A stretch of DNA of 64,000 bases from NCBI GenBank assembly GCA_963989385.1, contig OZ022509.1, positions 76,530,667 to 76,594,666 of the forward strand, read 5' to 3'. Position numbers and translations under genes: made by a program. Of this stretch, positions 52,921 to 64,000 are shown one piece after another (the stretch's first letter is position 1; each line of letters opens with the position of its first letter). The notes beneath the pieces are model-generated. The model was not told where the DNA came from, ran no database searches, and saw nothing but the letters and a program-made list of their open reading frames with translations. The stretch comes from Ctena decussata (lineage: Eukaryota > Mollusca > Bivalvia > Lucinida > Lucinidae).

Positions 52921-53897
52921 CTAGTCGTGAGACAAACGCTACCGACTGATATATTGTCTGTTCGTGTTCCAAAATTGGGTATAAGTGATCATTACGCAGT
53001 ATTTTGCAACAGAAAAATAAACCAAAGTTTTAAAACTCATGCTCACAGTTCCATTACGTATAGGTCGTTCAAAAATTTTAACGAAAATGAGTTTTTAAGA
53101 GATTTATTGTCAGTTAAATGGGATAGTTTGGAAGCTCTAGAAAATGTTGATGCCATTCTTGACAAATGGTATTCATTATTTACAGAAGTTATTAACAAAC
53201 ATGCACCTTTGAAAACTCATCGAGTCAAAAATATCATTCAGCCAGATTGGATCACTTCTGACATATTAGATACTATGAAAGAAAGGGATAATCATAAAAG
53301 ACAGGGAAATATAAAAGATTGCGCAACAAGATATCAGAATTGATTAAATCAGCTAAGAAATCAACATACGAAAACAAAATCGAAATTGGTAAGGATGTTC
53401 CTAAATCTATTTGGAAAATATTCAAGGAATTTGGTGCCTCTAGTAAAAATAAAAATAATAACAATGAGATTTTGGGAATTCATATAAACGGAAACACTGT
53501 GTCTGATAATGCGTCGGTAGCAGAATATTTCAATGACTACTTCATAAATATTGCATCCAATCTTAAAGAACCTATGCAGCTATATGACTTTACCAAACTT
53601 AAAAATTATATTAATTCGAAAGTACCGGAAAACATAATTTTCTATTTACCAAACATAGACCAAAACTTTTTTTATAGCTTTTTATCATCTCTTGATACAT
53701 CCAAAGCAACAGGTTAAGATGGTATTGGGCCAAGACTTTTAGAACTTTCTTCTGCTGTCATTTCGACAAGCATTGCATTCATTGCTCAAAAATGCATCGA
53801 AACTTATGAATTTCCTACCTTGTGGAAGCAAGCTAAAGTAACACCATTCCACAAAGGAGGCGCGAAAAACGAAGTGAATAATTATCGCCCCATTTTG
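52921..53897 (+). pseudogene. Non-LTR retrotransposon (LINE) fragment, EN end plus RT start
   Basis: The frame carries GISDHYAVF (SDH motif of the apurinic-type endonuclease), a linker with WDSLEALENVDAILDKWY and PLKTHRVKN, then after a -1 shift near 53,325 LIKSAKKSTYENKIE and VPKSIWKIFKEFG. The RT finger region follows: SLDTSKATG, a TAA at 53,715-53,717 where LINEs have a hydrophobic residue, DGIGPRLLELSSAVI, FPTLWKQAKVTPFHKGG and NNYRPI, where it ends abruptly. Catalytic RT motifs (YxDD) are absent. One stop and one shift in about 1 kb suggest moderate age. Clade (CR1, Jockey or related) cannot be fixed. Confidence 0.85.
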
Positions 53898-54345
53898 GTC
53901 GAGGACCTCTTCGTAATTGGATGCGAGCAACTTTCATCGCATCCAGTCAAAGTATTCGTGCGATACATTTTCCGCATAACAGGCGCCCTTGTCGAAAGAA
54001 ATATACCGTGTTTACCGTGAACAATAACCAGAAAAGAGGAGATGGTCAAGATTCTAACCAATTCATCAGTTTTGGACAATTATGCAGTTGTTGTGGGACA
54101 AATGTGTTTTCTATTGGATCTTCTGATATGTCTAGAAATAACACGCGCCAAAGGGAACAACTCGCAGCAGCCAAGAGGCGGCGCTGCGGGTAATTCGATT
54201 TGAGAACAGTCAGTCGGCCAAGGGTACGTAAGGAACAGAGTGAACTTAGTACCCAGCCTTTCGATTGATTGATTGATTTGATGCTTAACGTCCACGGTAA
54301 ACAACTATGGTCATGTCGGGACGGTCAGTTAACCTAACCACGAAC
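53898..54345. other. Rearranged repeat pieces after the LINE
   Basis: 54,285-54,345 (CGTCCACGGTAAACAACTAT, GGTCATGTCGGGACGGTCAG) is a half copy of the 46.7-kb foldback with its host flank. The rest is unassigned; the three overlapping ORFs here are not recognised. Confidence 0.5.
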
Positions 54346-55290
54346 TTCTTAAAGTAAACGTTATCTAGCTGACACCTATTACGTGATTCGATTCATTTAA
54401 AGTCCAAAAAAGGATGTATCGAAAATAATATTATGTTTTCTGAAAGAAAAACAAACAACCCAACAATATTTAAATACTCCATGGTGAGCAGGTCAGTAGA
54501 ATGACGTCGAAGTCCTCGAATATGACAAACGTCTCATCTGACATGCAATTTTTAATCATTACTGGCGCACTAGTTACTCAAAATGTGTTCTTATGCAGCA
54601 CTGTTCAAAATATCATAATGCCTTTGTTTACTTGATTGACGGCATGATTGTACTGACGTTTTTTAATGCTGATATTCACGCACTATTTCAGTCGCTCTGT
54701 AGTTTTTGCCATTAAAAATTCTCCAGTTAAAAAGGGACTTTGAATCTTCTCGTATCGAGCTAGAAATCTGCTACAAAAGTCAATAGGATTCTACAGCTCG
54801 GAAGCATTGACGTTCAATTTTGTACTTTTTGATGTTTATCGTATCACTCTTCTACTTGATTTGACGTTTCATGTCTCGCGTTGTCGAGAAGAAAGCAAAA
54901 AACTATAAAAACCTTTTTTTATCATAAAATTTCACCACAATCTTTGACATAGGCCCTATTTGTGGTTCAGAAATGTTGAGTGTCTATTTTTGGTCAGTAT
55001 ATATATCCTCTATGAGATTGCAACTCAGCGGCTAGCATAACTTGGAAAATTTTCTTCATAGTTTATTGGAATCAACAAAACGTTTTGCAAAATTACATCA
55101 AACTCGCTACGGAGGTGAATGGGTACTCCAACAGGTACATCAATTTTTTTTGTCTCTCTTCCAAATTGCGGTCGTTTATAAAAGGAAACGAAAATGCTCC
55201 CCTTTGAGCAAATTCTTTAAGTTTAAAAACAGACCCCTTTTATCAAGGGTTCCAGTGTCCAGAGAAGCAAAACGGAAGTCACAGAAGTTG
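54346..55290. other. No feature recognised
   Basis: The 83-codon plus ORF at 55,042-55,293 is lysine-rich, unrecognised and ends inside a G repeat. Confidence 0.4.
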
Positions 55291-55585
55291 TAGGTTGGTT
55301 GGTTGGTTGTTTTGGGTTTAACGGCCCACTTAGACAGTATTTCAGAACTTTATCGGACCGTCTACTAGAGAGCGGAAGAAAAAAAGGGAGATGAAAGACT
55401 TGAGATCCAAACAACTCCCATCCGCAACTACTGCAAGCACAGCATTTTATTCAAATTCGTAAGACGCCTACCCAGCACCATCGCCCGATACGACCCTCCC
55501 ACTTTGTTGTTCGGTTTTTAACGGCTAATTGAGATAGTATTTCAGTCAGTATCAAGCCGTTTCCCAGCAAAAAGGGAGCACACAG
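55291..55585 (+). repeat. Repeat family G, two partial copies
   Basis: TTTTGGGTTTAACGGCCCAC at 55,309 and CGGTTTTTAACGGCTAATTG at 55,512 each start a copy. Confidence 0.75.
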
Positions 55586-55821
55586 TTTTTAGCGGTTATA
55601 ACGCTGTAGGAGGAAATTATTTTCTTTAACCGTAGACACAATTTCAAATAGCTGCCTTACGCAGAGAAGCAAACAAGAATTCGTACAAGTTAATATAACA
55701 TTTCATGAAACAACGCAGGGGGCGTTTATTAGAGTAGGAGCGTTTATTCGTATCAATAGGGTAAATTGGCGAGACGGTTCCAATGAGAGGTTTCAAAATA
55801 TGGCTTCTGGAGAAACATGAG

Positions 55822-56012
55822 AAGCCACGGTGGCTCAGTGGGTTATCTAGCAGTCCCGGGTTCGACACCCGCTGGAGGCGGAAATCTTTCTCAACTTAAA
55901 CGGAGTTTAATTGCTTACAGCCTTTCATTATCACCCTCCCATACTCCTGATACGACTGAAATACTGTTGAAAAGGCCGTAAAATCATTAGTGATATATCA
56001 GTCTGTTGTTGG
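55822..56012 (+). mobile_element. tRNA-derived SINE, copy 3
   Basis: AGCCACGGTGGCTCAGTGGG (A box) and GTCCCGGGTTCGACACCCG (B box), with part of the anticodon arm deleted; tail GACTGAAATACTGTTGAAAA. Confidence 0.85.
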
Positions 56013-56805
56013 AAGAAATATGAACAATTACCCTTAAATTATTCCAACTACACCTTCCTGCCAGGATCACTGAAAATGAGTCTATCCAACGGACAAATGA
56101 TTTTCTGGCATGTGCGAACAGCGATGGCATTTCAGTCTGTGGGGTTCGGAGGATGAGGCGATTGTTCCGTACCGCTAATATGCCGTGCTGCATTTGGCTG
56201 ACCTACCGTTTTTATAAAACGAGGCTTTTCCCTCTCTAGAATGACGCAAATGGCTAAATCAGTCCTACAAAATTCTGCTATAAGATGAATTTTCCCTTCC
56301 AAAAATCAAGATCCGCCATGTCCGACGGATATGGGGTTTTGATATGAATGAATTTCAATTTTCTGAGATTTACATTCGCTTCAATCAAATCTTTCCTGAA
56401 AAATCTTATATAAACGCTAAAATTGAAGCAGTAAAACATGTACACGCAGTTGTTTCTGCTAAAGCAGAGCAGCATGCATATTGTCATGGCGCCCTCGACG
56501 TCCAATCAGATTTTAGAGAGCCATTGTTTATTTTGGCGTTTATTTTGAAGACGCGTGTCTCTATGTAATTAATGGAATGTAAACTACATTACGTTCTCAT
56601 GGTTTACTATAGGGCTTTTCAGTAAATACACCAAGAATGTAAATATAAGGAAATGCACGCGTCTTAAAACTGAATTAGTACGGTACTGATGATGGTTTAA
56701 GACAGGACAAGAGTAGATTAGATTTAGATAGTTCTAAATCTATCATTAGCAATGTTTATTGGAATTAAAACTTTATGCAAACTTATACTACACTAACTAC
56801 GAACT
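56013..56805. other. Unassigned; opposed ORFs at 56.3-56.6 kb
   Basis: Overlapping 74-75-codon ORFs at 56,344-56,568 (+) and 56,278-56,505 (-) lie in a segment with ATGGCGGATC on the minus strand (56,319). Neither is recognised. Confidence 0.3.
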
Positions 56806-56975
56806 GGCTGGTTGGTTGGTTTGGGTTTAGCGACTCTATGAGACAGTATTTCAGTCTATATCGAGCCGTCTCACAGAAAGAGGGAGAAAAGAAAAAGATG
56901 ATAGGATGAGAAACATGTCCAAAAAAACCCACCCACCTACCGCAAGCACAATAGGCCCTTGCACTACTATTGTCA
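56806..56975 (+). repeat. Repeat family G copy
   Basis: GGTTTGGGTTTAGCGACTCT, GAGCCGTCTCACAGAAAGAG and CTACCGCAAGCACAATAGGC. Confidence 0.7.
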
Positions 56976-57748
56976 TATAGTGTGTAAGGCATATGGAGGG
57001 TCAGAGTTCTTCCATCAGTCTTCTTCACTTTGTACCCTCAGACTCCCGTTATTCCTACATTATTAGATTAATTCTATTCTTTCAAAGACTTCAAACATTA
57101 AAAAAAAAGAAGGAAAGAAAAGTAGGACAGTTTTATTATGGTCTATAAAAACCGTGATGTCAATCAGATGATTTTATTCTCAAGTGAATTCAATACCTGC
57201 ATTTATAAATCAGATCTGCAGTTGCCTCGTCATCAGCGAAACTGCGAAGACTTCTGAACGTTGCATCCCTTCATATTTTTAATAGCTTTATAGTGTATTC
57301 AGCATCAGATTTCTGGATGAGCATGTACAGAAAAAAGAAACAAGTGCAGAAAAAGTTGAAACGGCTCATTAACCCATTAATGCCTAGTGGACTCTTCTAT
57401 CTGTATATATTGGACGAGTCCATTTGTCATTCAAGGGGTGTCACGTTTTGTTTATTTTTCGATTTTTTTGTTTTATTTTGAGGAAAAATACCCATTTGTT
57501 GTTTGCAAAAAGTGTAGACCCTTATTATGAATAATTAACTTGTAAAATTGGGAAAATGATCTTTGTATTTAATATCCTAACTTTTGATAAAGGTCGACCT
57601 GACATATTATATGACTGGAGAATAATTACTTGTTTGAGAAAATCTGAATTTCAGTTTGTCGTGTCACTGAAATATTGGCGGAGCATGGCATACACTGTCA
57701 GGCTCCTATGCCAATGACGTCTTAGAGATGTTACCATAGCAACTAAGT
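56976..57748. other. No feature recognised
   Basis: A 62-codon plus ORF (57,293-57,481) ends in a low-complexity FDFFVLF run; no support. Confidence 0.4.
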
Positions 57749-57976
57749 TCATATTGATGTTAAAGTGACGTCTGCGCTCTGGCGCATAACCACCAAACGA
57801 AATACCCGCACTTCGCGAACAGACTTACAGGGACACAGAAGGGCCGCAATCATATTGCGCAGTCGCGAAGGCTGAATCAGGTCTTCCCTATCCAAGAAGC
57901 CGCATGCTACCTGTTCGCGCGCCGCTTCTTCACAAGTACACACAAAAGCAAAATAATTGGTGACAGCTAACCCCAT
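57749..57976 (-). CDS. Hypothetical 75-residue ORF, possible first exon
   Basis: Starts AAAAATGGGGTTAGCTGTC (ATG at 57,976). The product begins MGLAVTNYFAFVCTCEEAAR, then EQVACGFLDREDLIQPSRLR and NMIAALLCPCKSVREVRV. G/C content and amino-acid balance stand out from the AT-rich surroundings. I recognise no domain. A GACGTC/GACGTCA pair and palindromic GGAGC-TGGC/GCC repeats lie downstream. It may be a first exon, a captured fragment or chance. Confidence 0.3.
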   Translation of the reverse strand: MGLAVTNYFAFVCTCEEAAREQVACGFLDREDLIQPSRLRNMIAALLCPCKSVREVRVFRLVVMRQSADVTLTSI

Positions 57977-58010
57977 TTTTATAAGTAATAGTTACCGGAT
58001 GATTGCGAGG

Positions 58011-58118
58011 GGTGTATGAATTGGAAAGACCTGAGCACGGGGAAATGGTAACACCGAGCGGCTTTAACCGCGAGGTGTTTTCATTTCCCCGTGCTCAGGT
58101 CTTTCTAATTCATGCACC
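58011..58118. repeat. 108-bp hairpin with CGAG loop
   Basis: GGTGTATGAATT and AAGACCTGAGCACGGGGAAA arms; tip AACAC-CGAG-CGGCTTTAACCG-CGAG-GTGTT (58,050-58,079). Confidence 0.95.
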
Positions 58119-58924
58119 ACTTTCTTGACTTACACTTCGACGCAGTAATGCTATCAGCTCCAAACTGATCTCTCGTGCAGTTTATGAGTCCGTCGAATGT
58201 ACCAGTAAACATTGTACAGAAGTAGATTGTGTCTGTGTATCTGGATTTAACCTTCCTGTAAAGGTCAGGTCTGGGAGATAAAAAAACGGTCGGAAATTAC
58301 GTAGTATATGTCCGCGCATGTGAAACGAAGCAGAACTGTAGGAAAGTGCGCTGGGCAAAGTGCGCTGGGCAAACTGCGAAGATACATCAGCATCGGAAGA
58401 ATTGAAAAAAAAAAACAACAGAATATCTGCGGCGCAATTTTTGCGTAAGAAGTGATCTTTTGACCCTTTTACAACGACAATCTAGAATATTGGGTATTAG
58501 ACTGTTTCTTACCTGCTATACTACACATTCTTCTTCGACATTTCCATGTTTCGACTCAATGCTTCCATCTTGATGAAAAAGAGGTCGATCGGACGCTTGC
58601 AACATCCCAAAAATGCGGGTTGATTTTATTAGCCTGTTCTTCATCATTTTTGTACGGTGGTTTATGTCCGCCATGACATATGGCTATTTTGATTGCTATA
58701 CCACCAAGTAAGCTTAAAAATAAAGTTAAATATAGCAATAACCAGGTATATCATTATCTAGGAAAGTTTGCTGATTTATTTCTATTATTTTTTGACCAAA
58801 TTTGATTCATTACTATTTACAGAAAATATTACAGTCGATTTTAAGTTTGCGACTTAAAACATGGTAACACAAAACACCGAAACGAGGCTGAGTCTGAATC
58901 TGAATAGTTTAGTGGTAGCTTACT
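58119..58924. other. Unassigned, small ORFs only
   Basis: Minus frames at 58,182-58,418 and 58,556-58,738 have no recognised product; the second lacks an ATG (TTG start) despite a hydrophobic N-terminus. Tandem AAGTGCGCTGGGCA duplicated at about 58,346-58,372. Confidence 0.35.
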
Positions 58925-59495
58925 CACGGGTGGTAAACCTAGGAACTACCACGAAATTGTGTTAACGTAATTTTGTTCCCAAGCCACATACGGGACATAA
59001 CGGGGTAGTTTCCAGGCCGAAAAATTGATAAACAAAGGTTGGTGTCATTTTGTTTTTTGTTTTATTTTACTACTAAGAACGAACAATGGTGAATCGGCCA
59101 ATATGGTTCCGTGTAAATATGTCTCAGCGTCCCCTCTAACCCCAAATTTTATATGAAAAGTAATTTTATTTCTTTAGATTTTTGTTTCCCCACTGAGCAT
59201 CGGACCAACTTTCCCCAACGTACAGTGCCAGTTCGAAGGATTTTAGCCCGTATCTGTCAAATTAAATTGAATGTGATATCATTTGCCGATCAAAATGATA
59301 CAAAGACCCTTAATAAACGTTTCTGCACAGAAAATAAATCCGAGCGTTTACTCGTAAAAGATTCATGCCCCGTTTGTCCTGTGTGGTAGTTTCCAGCGCA
59401 TCGTGGTAGTTAAAATGCTATCGTGGTAGGTGCCAAAACTATGTAGTAGTTCCCATCAACAGATTTTCCGCTCGTTGAAGAATCGCCAATACTAG

Positions 59496-59791
59496 TGCAC
59501 CTATCAATATTTTCTCCCGGGTGGGGGGGGGGGGATACCATAGGGATTAGACAGTCAAAAAATCCCAACCCATGGGAATTAGATAGAACACCTAAAACGG
59601 GGTTGGGACATTTGATACTTTTCTGGAAGTTCTAAATTAGATTTTATAACAAATTTGATGGCCCACCAAAGGAATTTGTGACACCACATATTTGCTTATG
59701 GGTAGGGAATTGGTGCGAAAGTTTTCAAAATTGTCTTATTCCTCATGGGTATCCCGCCGCCTCCCTCTTGGGGAAAACATTGATAGGTGCA
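59496..59791. mobile_element. 296-bp MITE nested in the foldback element
   Basis: TGCACCTATCAATATTTTC and GAAAACATTGATAGGTGCA termini, with GGGTGGGGGGGG and CCGCCGCCTCCC inside. Confidence 0.85.
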
Positions 59792-59835
59792 TTTGGACCA
59801 GTCGTGACTCAATTTTATAATTGATATGCGTTTCA

Positions 59836-60115
59836 CTGAGGGGGGGGGGGAGGGGTGCTTAAACTAGTTTTACGGTGCCAACCCCACCCTCAGTTTCTGA
59901 AGTGGTACAAAACATTTAGTTGGTTGTTCGTTTCCCATGATAGCCCTCCAACTCTTCAATGAATCATCACGGTAAACAAAAGACGAGGACTCAACAGATA
60001 CAACGAGCTGCGTGACAGTTGGAGATCCCTGGACTGCCAAACAACACCTCTGGAAATCTGAAGCAAAAGAAGGTCATCAGTTGAGCCCCGGTGGACCAAA
60101 CAACAGACAAAAAAA
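59836..60115 (-). repeat. Family P fragment inside the foldback element
   Basis: GGTGCTTAAACTAGTTTTAC, CATTTAGTTGGTTGTTCG, GGAGATCCCTGGACTGCC and AGTTGAGCCCCGGTGGACC match P on the minus strand. Confidence 0.65.
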
Positions 60116-60273
60116 TTTGATATAAAATTTGCGTCACTCGCCACGTGGTAGTTCCATGTTCAGTCAACTATAAGATGAAATGGCAGGCTAAGACTACTGG
60201 CCCAAAGTATTGTTAGTATTTGCGCTTCAGAAAAAGGGGGATATCCTCGGGTTGCGCGCCGTTGAAATATTGC

Positions 60274-60312
60274 AAACCACCACAAACCACCGCAAACCAC
60301 CGCAAACCACCT
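60274..60312 (-). repeat. 10-bp array, four units (inverted)
   Basis: CAAACCACCG repeated, the complement of the array at 60,783-60,846. Confidence 0.9.
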
Positions 60313-60782
60313 TTTTATATATGATAACAATGGAAAAGGGTGAAAATGGATGTGAAAGTGCTAGAATAAGAGCACCTCTGACACTACGATTCGCTAGTAT
60401 TGGTATTGAGGGTGATGGAAAATTATAGGCGGACGAGACTGATATTACATCTATAGATAATGAGATAGCTATAGATCAAGAAAGATTGTATAAAGTATGG
60501 TAGGTTTTTAATTTTTTACAATTTGAACTTCATAACCCAGGGAGAGGAGGTACTCTGAATATAAGTATATAAAAAATCTTAACTTTAGGCTAAAGTGACA
60601 GGGCGAAATTAAACCAGTATTTTGTTAACCGAAAATAGAACACTTATGCCTATTACATACCAAGTAATACATTTTCATAGTGGTTTGCGGTGATCGGGGT
60701 GGTGATTCTGTTACGTTGATCACCCACAACGTTATGCTAAAGCATATTCTATATTCTCCTCATATCAGGAAACCTATTTCAA

Positions 60783-60846
60783 AAGTGGTTTGCGGTGGTT
60801 TGGGGTGGTTTGTGGTGGTTTGCAGTGGTTTGCAGTGGTTTGCGGT
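60783..60846 (+). repeat. 10-bp GTGGTTTGCG array, six units
   Basis: Six consecutive GTGGTTTGxG units (x = C, G or T, last base variable). A lone unit occurs at about 60,681. Confidence 0.95.
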
Positions 60847-61733
60847 AATTCGATGGTCCCTCGGGTTGGGTCACTTTTTATATACATGTGAGTGTGACGA
60901 TGAACGGGCATGTTGTATGATAATTACAAGGCATGTTTATTCAACAACAAATTAGCTATGTGAATATCCCTTCTTTTCATTCTTCTCATCATTTCAATAG
61001 CCCACTAAATTTAAAATTCAGGCAGTCGACAAATTTTATCCGACAAAAGGTTGTTTGAAAAGGACTTTGTATGAATAAGAGGGGTATTCAAGGTTCGGCC
61101 CGAACACCTCGTCTTTAAAAATTTGAAGTAGCCCCTGAGTAGTGAACATCTGCTGATGGGAACTACTACTAAAATCCTACAAAGTCTTGGCAACTACCAC
61201 GATAGCATTTTAACTACCACGGTGAGCTGGAAACTACCACACAGGACAAACGGGGCCTGAATCTTTTACGAGTAAACTCTTGGCTTCTGTTTTCTATGCA
61301 GGAACGTTTAGTAAGGGTCTTTGTATCATTTTCATCGGCAAATGATATCAAATTCAATATAATTTGATGGATACGAGCTCAGTTCCTTCGAATTGGCACT
61401 GTACTTTATGGAAAATTGACCCGATACTCAGTGCGGGCGCAAAAATCTAAAGAAAGAAAATAACACTTCATATAAAATTTGGGGCTAGAGGGGACGCTGA
61501 GACATATTTACACGGAACCATATTGGCCGATTGCACCATTGTTCGTTCTTAGTAGTAAAATAAAACAAAAAACAAAATGACACCAACCTTTTTTATCAAT
61601 TTTTCGGCCTGGAAACTACCCCGTTATGTCCCGTCCCGTATGTGGCTTGGGAACAAAATTACGTTAACACAATTTCGTGGTAGTTCCTAGGTTTACCACC
61701 CGTGTACTGGTGATGTTTAAGCGACACTGAATA

Positions 61734-61980
61734 GGTTGGTTGGTTGTTTTGGGTTTAACGGCCCTTTGAAACAATGTTTCAGTCTATATCGGGCCGTCTC
61801 CCAGAGAGAGGGAGAAAGAAGAGATAAGTGACAGACGAGAGAAAAAATGTCCAAACAACCTCCCACCCGCACCTACTGCAAGCACAGTAGGCCCTTGCCC
61901 TACTACTATTCAATTCAGTAGGACGCCCTGGCACTGGAAGTTGCACGCAGCACCGTCGCACCACCCGACCACCCCCACAC
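61734..61980 (+). repeat. Repeat family G copy, best preserved
   Basis: Full length from GGTTGGTTGTTTTGGGTTTA to CACCCGACCACCCCCACAC. Confidence 0.85.
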
Positions 61981-62109
61981 ATATGAATAGGGTTCCGTTA
62001 AGATCGGACAACATATGGAATGGGTTCACTTACTTTTTTTTAAACATAATTATGAATGTCTGCTGAATAAACATCTTTTTGATGTATCAGCATTAATCTG
62101 TATATGATA

Positions 62110-62215
62110 CTGCCCATCGCGCACATGACGTCGAAATGACGTTGTACTGACGTCAGTACGGCTTCATTGAGTCACAACGACGTCATTTCAGCGCCACGTG
62201 GCTGCTAGGTGTTTC
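62110..62215. repeat. GACGTC-rich repeat, copy 2
   Basis: ACATGACGTCGAAATGACGT, CTGACGTCAGTACGG, ACGACGTCATTTCAG and the shared end CCACGTGGCTGCTAGGTGT. Confidence 0.7.
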
Positions 62216-63474
62216 TAATTGTTTCCAGTATGTGTTGCAATTCGCAGTTTCTTTCAAGTGGCATACGTAGTCCTGTAAAAGCTGGCGTTGGTGCAACATA
62301 CTTGTACAATAACAACAATAAAAGGTTCTACAAAATAAAGCAGAAATTTCAAATTGTTTGTACAACAACACCTGCGACAAAACTTTCGAAATAATGCCAT
62401 GAGTGGCCTGTTAAGCTCAGTTCAGTTCAATTCAATTCTCCTAACGACGTTCCTCAGGTGGCTCAGCGATACGCAATGATTGTTGCACGCACTTGGCGCC
62501 GAGTGTCCGTCCAAGGCCTGTTAAGTTGTACGAAATATTTATATAAATACGGATACAATACAGAATGAATTATCAAAAATGGGAACATGACATATGTTTT
62601 TCTTTAAGGGTAACCCAGCTTGTTGTGATTCTCATTTTTTACTTTTATTATCATAAAGGACTTAGTATGATTTGGGCCGATTTTGCAACCATTCAAATTT
62701 ACTTCATTTAGCATGATTTATGTTGCTTATCATCTGAGTAAACGGGATCATACAGAAATAATAATATTTTATTCTTCATGAATCATCAGAATAATATGAT
62801 TTCAGAAGGTATGTTTTATTAGATAAAATGGCAAGAAAACTGGGTTTCAAATATTTTTTCAGTTTTTTTTTCAAGGGAATAAGACAAGTAAACCAGGTTT
62901 AAAGACAACATGAAACTTGTTTTCTGCTGACATACTAATTGGTACATCGCGGCTATAGAGATTTGTACTATTACAGGTCTGTACAGTCACCCCACCCATT
63001 CAACTTTGTAAGTGTAGAGACACTAAACCCAAAGTATTCACGGGTCAAAGTAAAATGTGAACAAAATGAATTCAGAATCTGTGTTCTATTCTATTTTTTC
63101 TATCCCAACAAAGAAAAATTAAAAAAAAATGAAATTAAGTGTCTTCGACGGATAAATTGGAACAGCTGATTGTTTTCATATATTGTTAACTTTAGTAAAA
63201 CACACTATTGTAGTAAAAATAGCTCTGTATATCTATAAGCTGACATATTTTATAACCTAAATGCACGTTAAAATGGCTGAAAATTAACAAAAATCAGCAT
63301 TATATTTCTGATGGAGTAAAATGTAGGCACAGGCTGATTGTAACGAATCAATATTGGACTATACTCCAAAAAATCAGAGCTTTAGGGATGCATACGTGCT
63401 ACGCAGCATCATTGGAATATTTTAGTCGTCTACGCTAATGGGTGCAGACAGTCTCTAGTATTCGTGGTTGACCT
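62216..63474. other. AT-rich, no feature recognised
   Basis: ORFs at 62,183-62,394 and 62,939-63,169 are short and unrecognised. Confidence 0.4.
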
Positions 63475-63945
63475 GAGATCACCTCATGCGACCTAATTTA
63501 CAAATGACATTGCCATGACTCACACAAACGCTTTGCGCACATTTACTGTGAGAGGTCATATGAAATATTGTGGAACTCAGGTTTGACATACCAACAACAC
63601 AAAGGTCATACGGAGACGGGACCACGACTTAAAGTCTCATCCGAAAGACCAAAGAAGCAAGGTATCGAACATATACAAACCCTGGATTGGTAATCTGGCT
63701 CTGTATCAAATACAATGAGACCTCTCTTAAGTGCTCATGGTACCACTACATAGCACTAGGTACCGCAAGGCATAGATGATGATCGAAAGTCACCTCATCA
63801 TGCGACCATATTGACCTCACATATTACAGAGCGTCATTTACAAATACGCTATTTCAGCAGATGTCTTCAGCGGTCATATGAAATACCGCCAAACTCCATA
63901 CCGTAACACTAGGTATCACTGTGTAGCGCAAGGTACACTTTAATG
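63475..63945. repeat. Diverged ~305-330-bp tandem pair at window end
   Basis: CACCTCATGCGACC / CACCTCATCATGCGACC, TTTACAAATGACAT / CATTTACAAATACGC, and GAGGTCATATGAAATATTGT / GCGGTCATATGAAATACCGC recur in the same order; GGTACCACTACATAGCACTA / GGTATCACTGTGTAGCGCAA likewise. The element may continue past the window. Confidence 0.55.
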
Positions 63946-64000
63946 GCTAACGTGCGGTTTGACGGTCTGTTCAACAGTATGCCAACCATGGAAGGGTAAA

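Larger units (their letters stand above)
58925..61704. mobile_element. 2.8-kb foldback element with ~540-bp inverted arms
   Basis: The left arm 58,925-59,461 (CACGGGTGGTAAACCTAGGA...) pairs with the right arm 61,152-61,704 (...TCCTAGGTTTACCACCCGTG). The inner ends of both arms carry four spaced copies of GTGGTAGTT-type motifs. The inside holds a nested MITE, a family P fragment, and oppositely oriented 10-bp GTGGTTTGCG arrays. I see no transposase; the 72- and 91-codon ORFs are unrecognised. Confidence 0.85.

Noticed and set aside
58556..58738. Small secreted peptide with signal-like N-terminus
   Set aside because: The frame has no ATG, begins at TTG, and nothing supports transcription.
60783..60846. 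Telomere repeat
   Set aside because: The unit is 10 bp GTGGTTTGCG, not TTAGGG, short and duplicated in inverted orientation inside a transposable element.

Overview
The window looks like nuclear DNA of a marine bivalve mollusc (a heterodont clam type is my best guess). It is AT-rich and gene-poor, has a splice acceptor before one exon, and is packed with short dispersed repeats, foldback (palindromic) elements, tRNA-derived SINEs, microsatellites and decayed retrotransposons. The organism call is inference from repeat style and from protein relics I recognise by family pattern; no database was searched.

Only two protein-coding loci are convincing. One is the 3' exon of an uncharacterised protein (31,823-33,163, +; about 424 residues from its first ATG). 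The other is an intronless rhodopsin-like GPCR (49,244-50,728, -; 494 residues) with an unusually long, repeat-built second extracellular loop and no DRY motif. A third open stretch (28,721-29,010, +) is gene-like but carries one TGA and runs into a ribozyme repeat.

Region by region: 1-503 is a near-perfect palindrome. 657-3,233 holds a decayed ribozyme repeat, a minisatellite-bearing repeat and the first copy of a 238-bp foldback MITE (family A). 3.7-9.2 kb is a graveyard with LINE endonuclease, Helitron-type, reverse-transcriptase and tyrosine-recombinase relics. 9.5-20.4 kb has foldbacks nested in other repeats and two more relics of the same RT family. 22-31 kb is dominated by a 3.3-kb palindrome with TTAA at both ends and at its axis, followed by three tandem 382-bp units, each carrying a complete type I hammerhead ribozyme core. 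31.8-36.3 kb has the 3' exon, a 900-bp TIR element, a second ribozyme array in the opposite orientation and two hairpins. 36.8-38.4 kb is a TTAA-flanked TIR element. 39.5-48.7 kb is MITEs, SINEs and repeat family G. The GPCR follows, then a broken LINE (52.9-53.9 kb), more SINEs, and a 2.8-kb element with about 540-bp inverted arms (58.9-61.7 kb).

The strongest story is the hammerhead (retrozyme-like) family: nine core copies from apparently intact to decayed, on both strands, in tandem and solitary forms. The second is a set of foldback hairpins unrelated in sequence whose apical loops share one grammar, two direct CGAG tetramers closing the loop.
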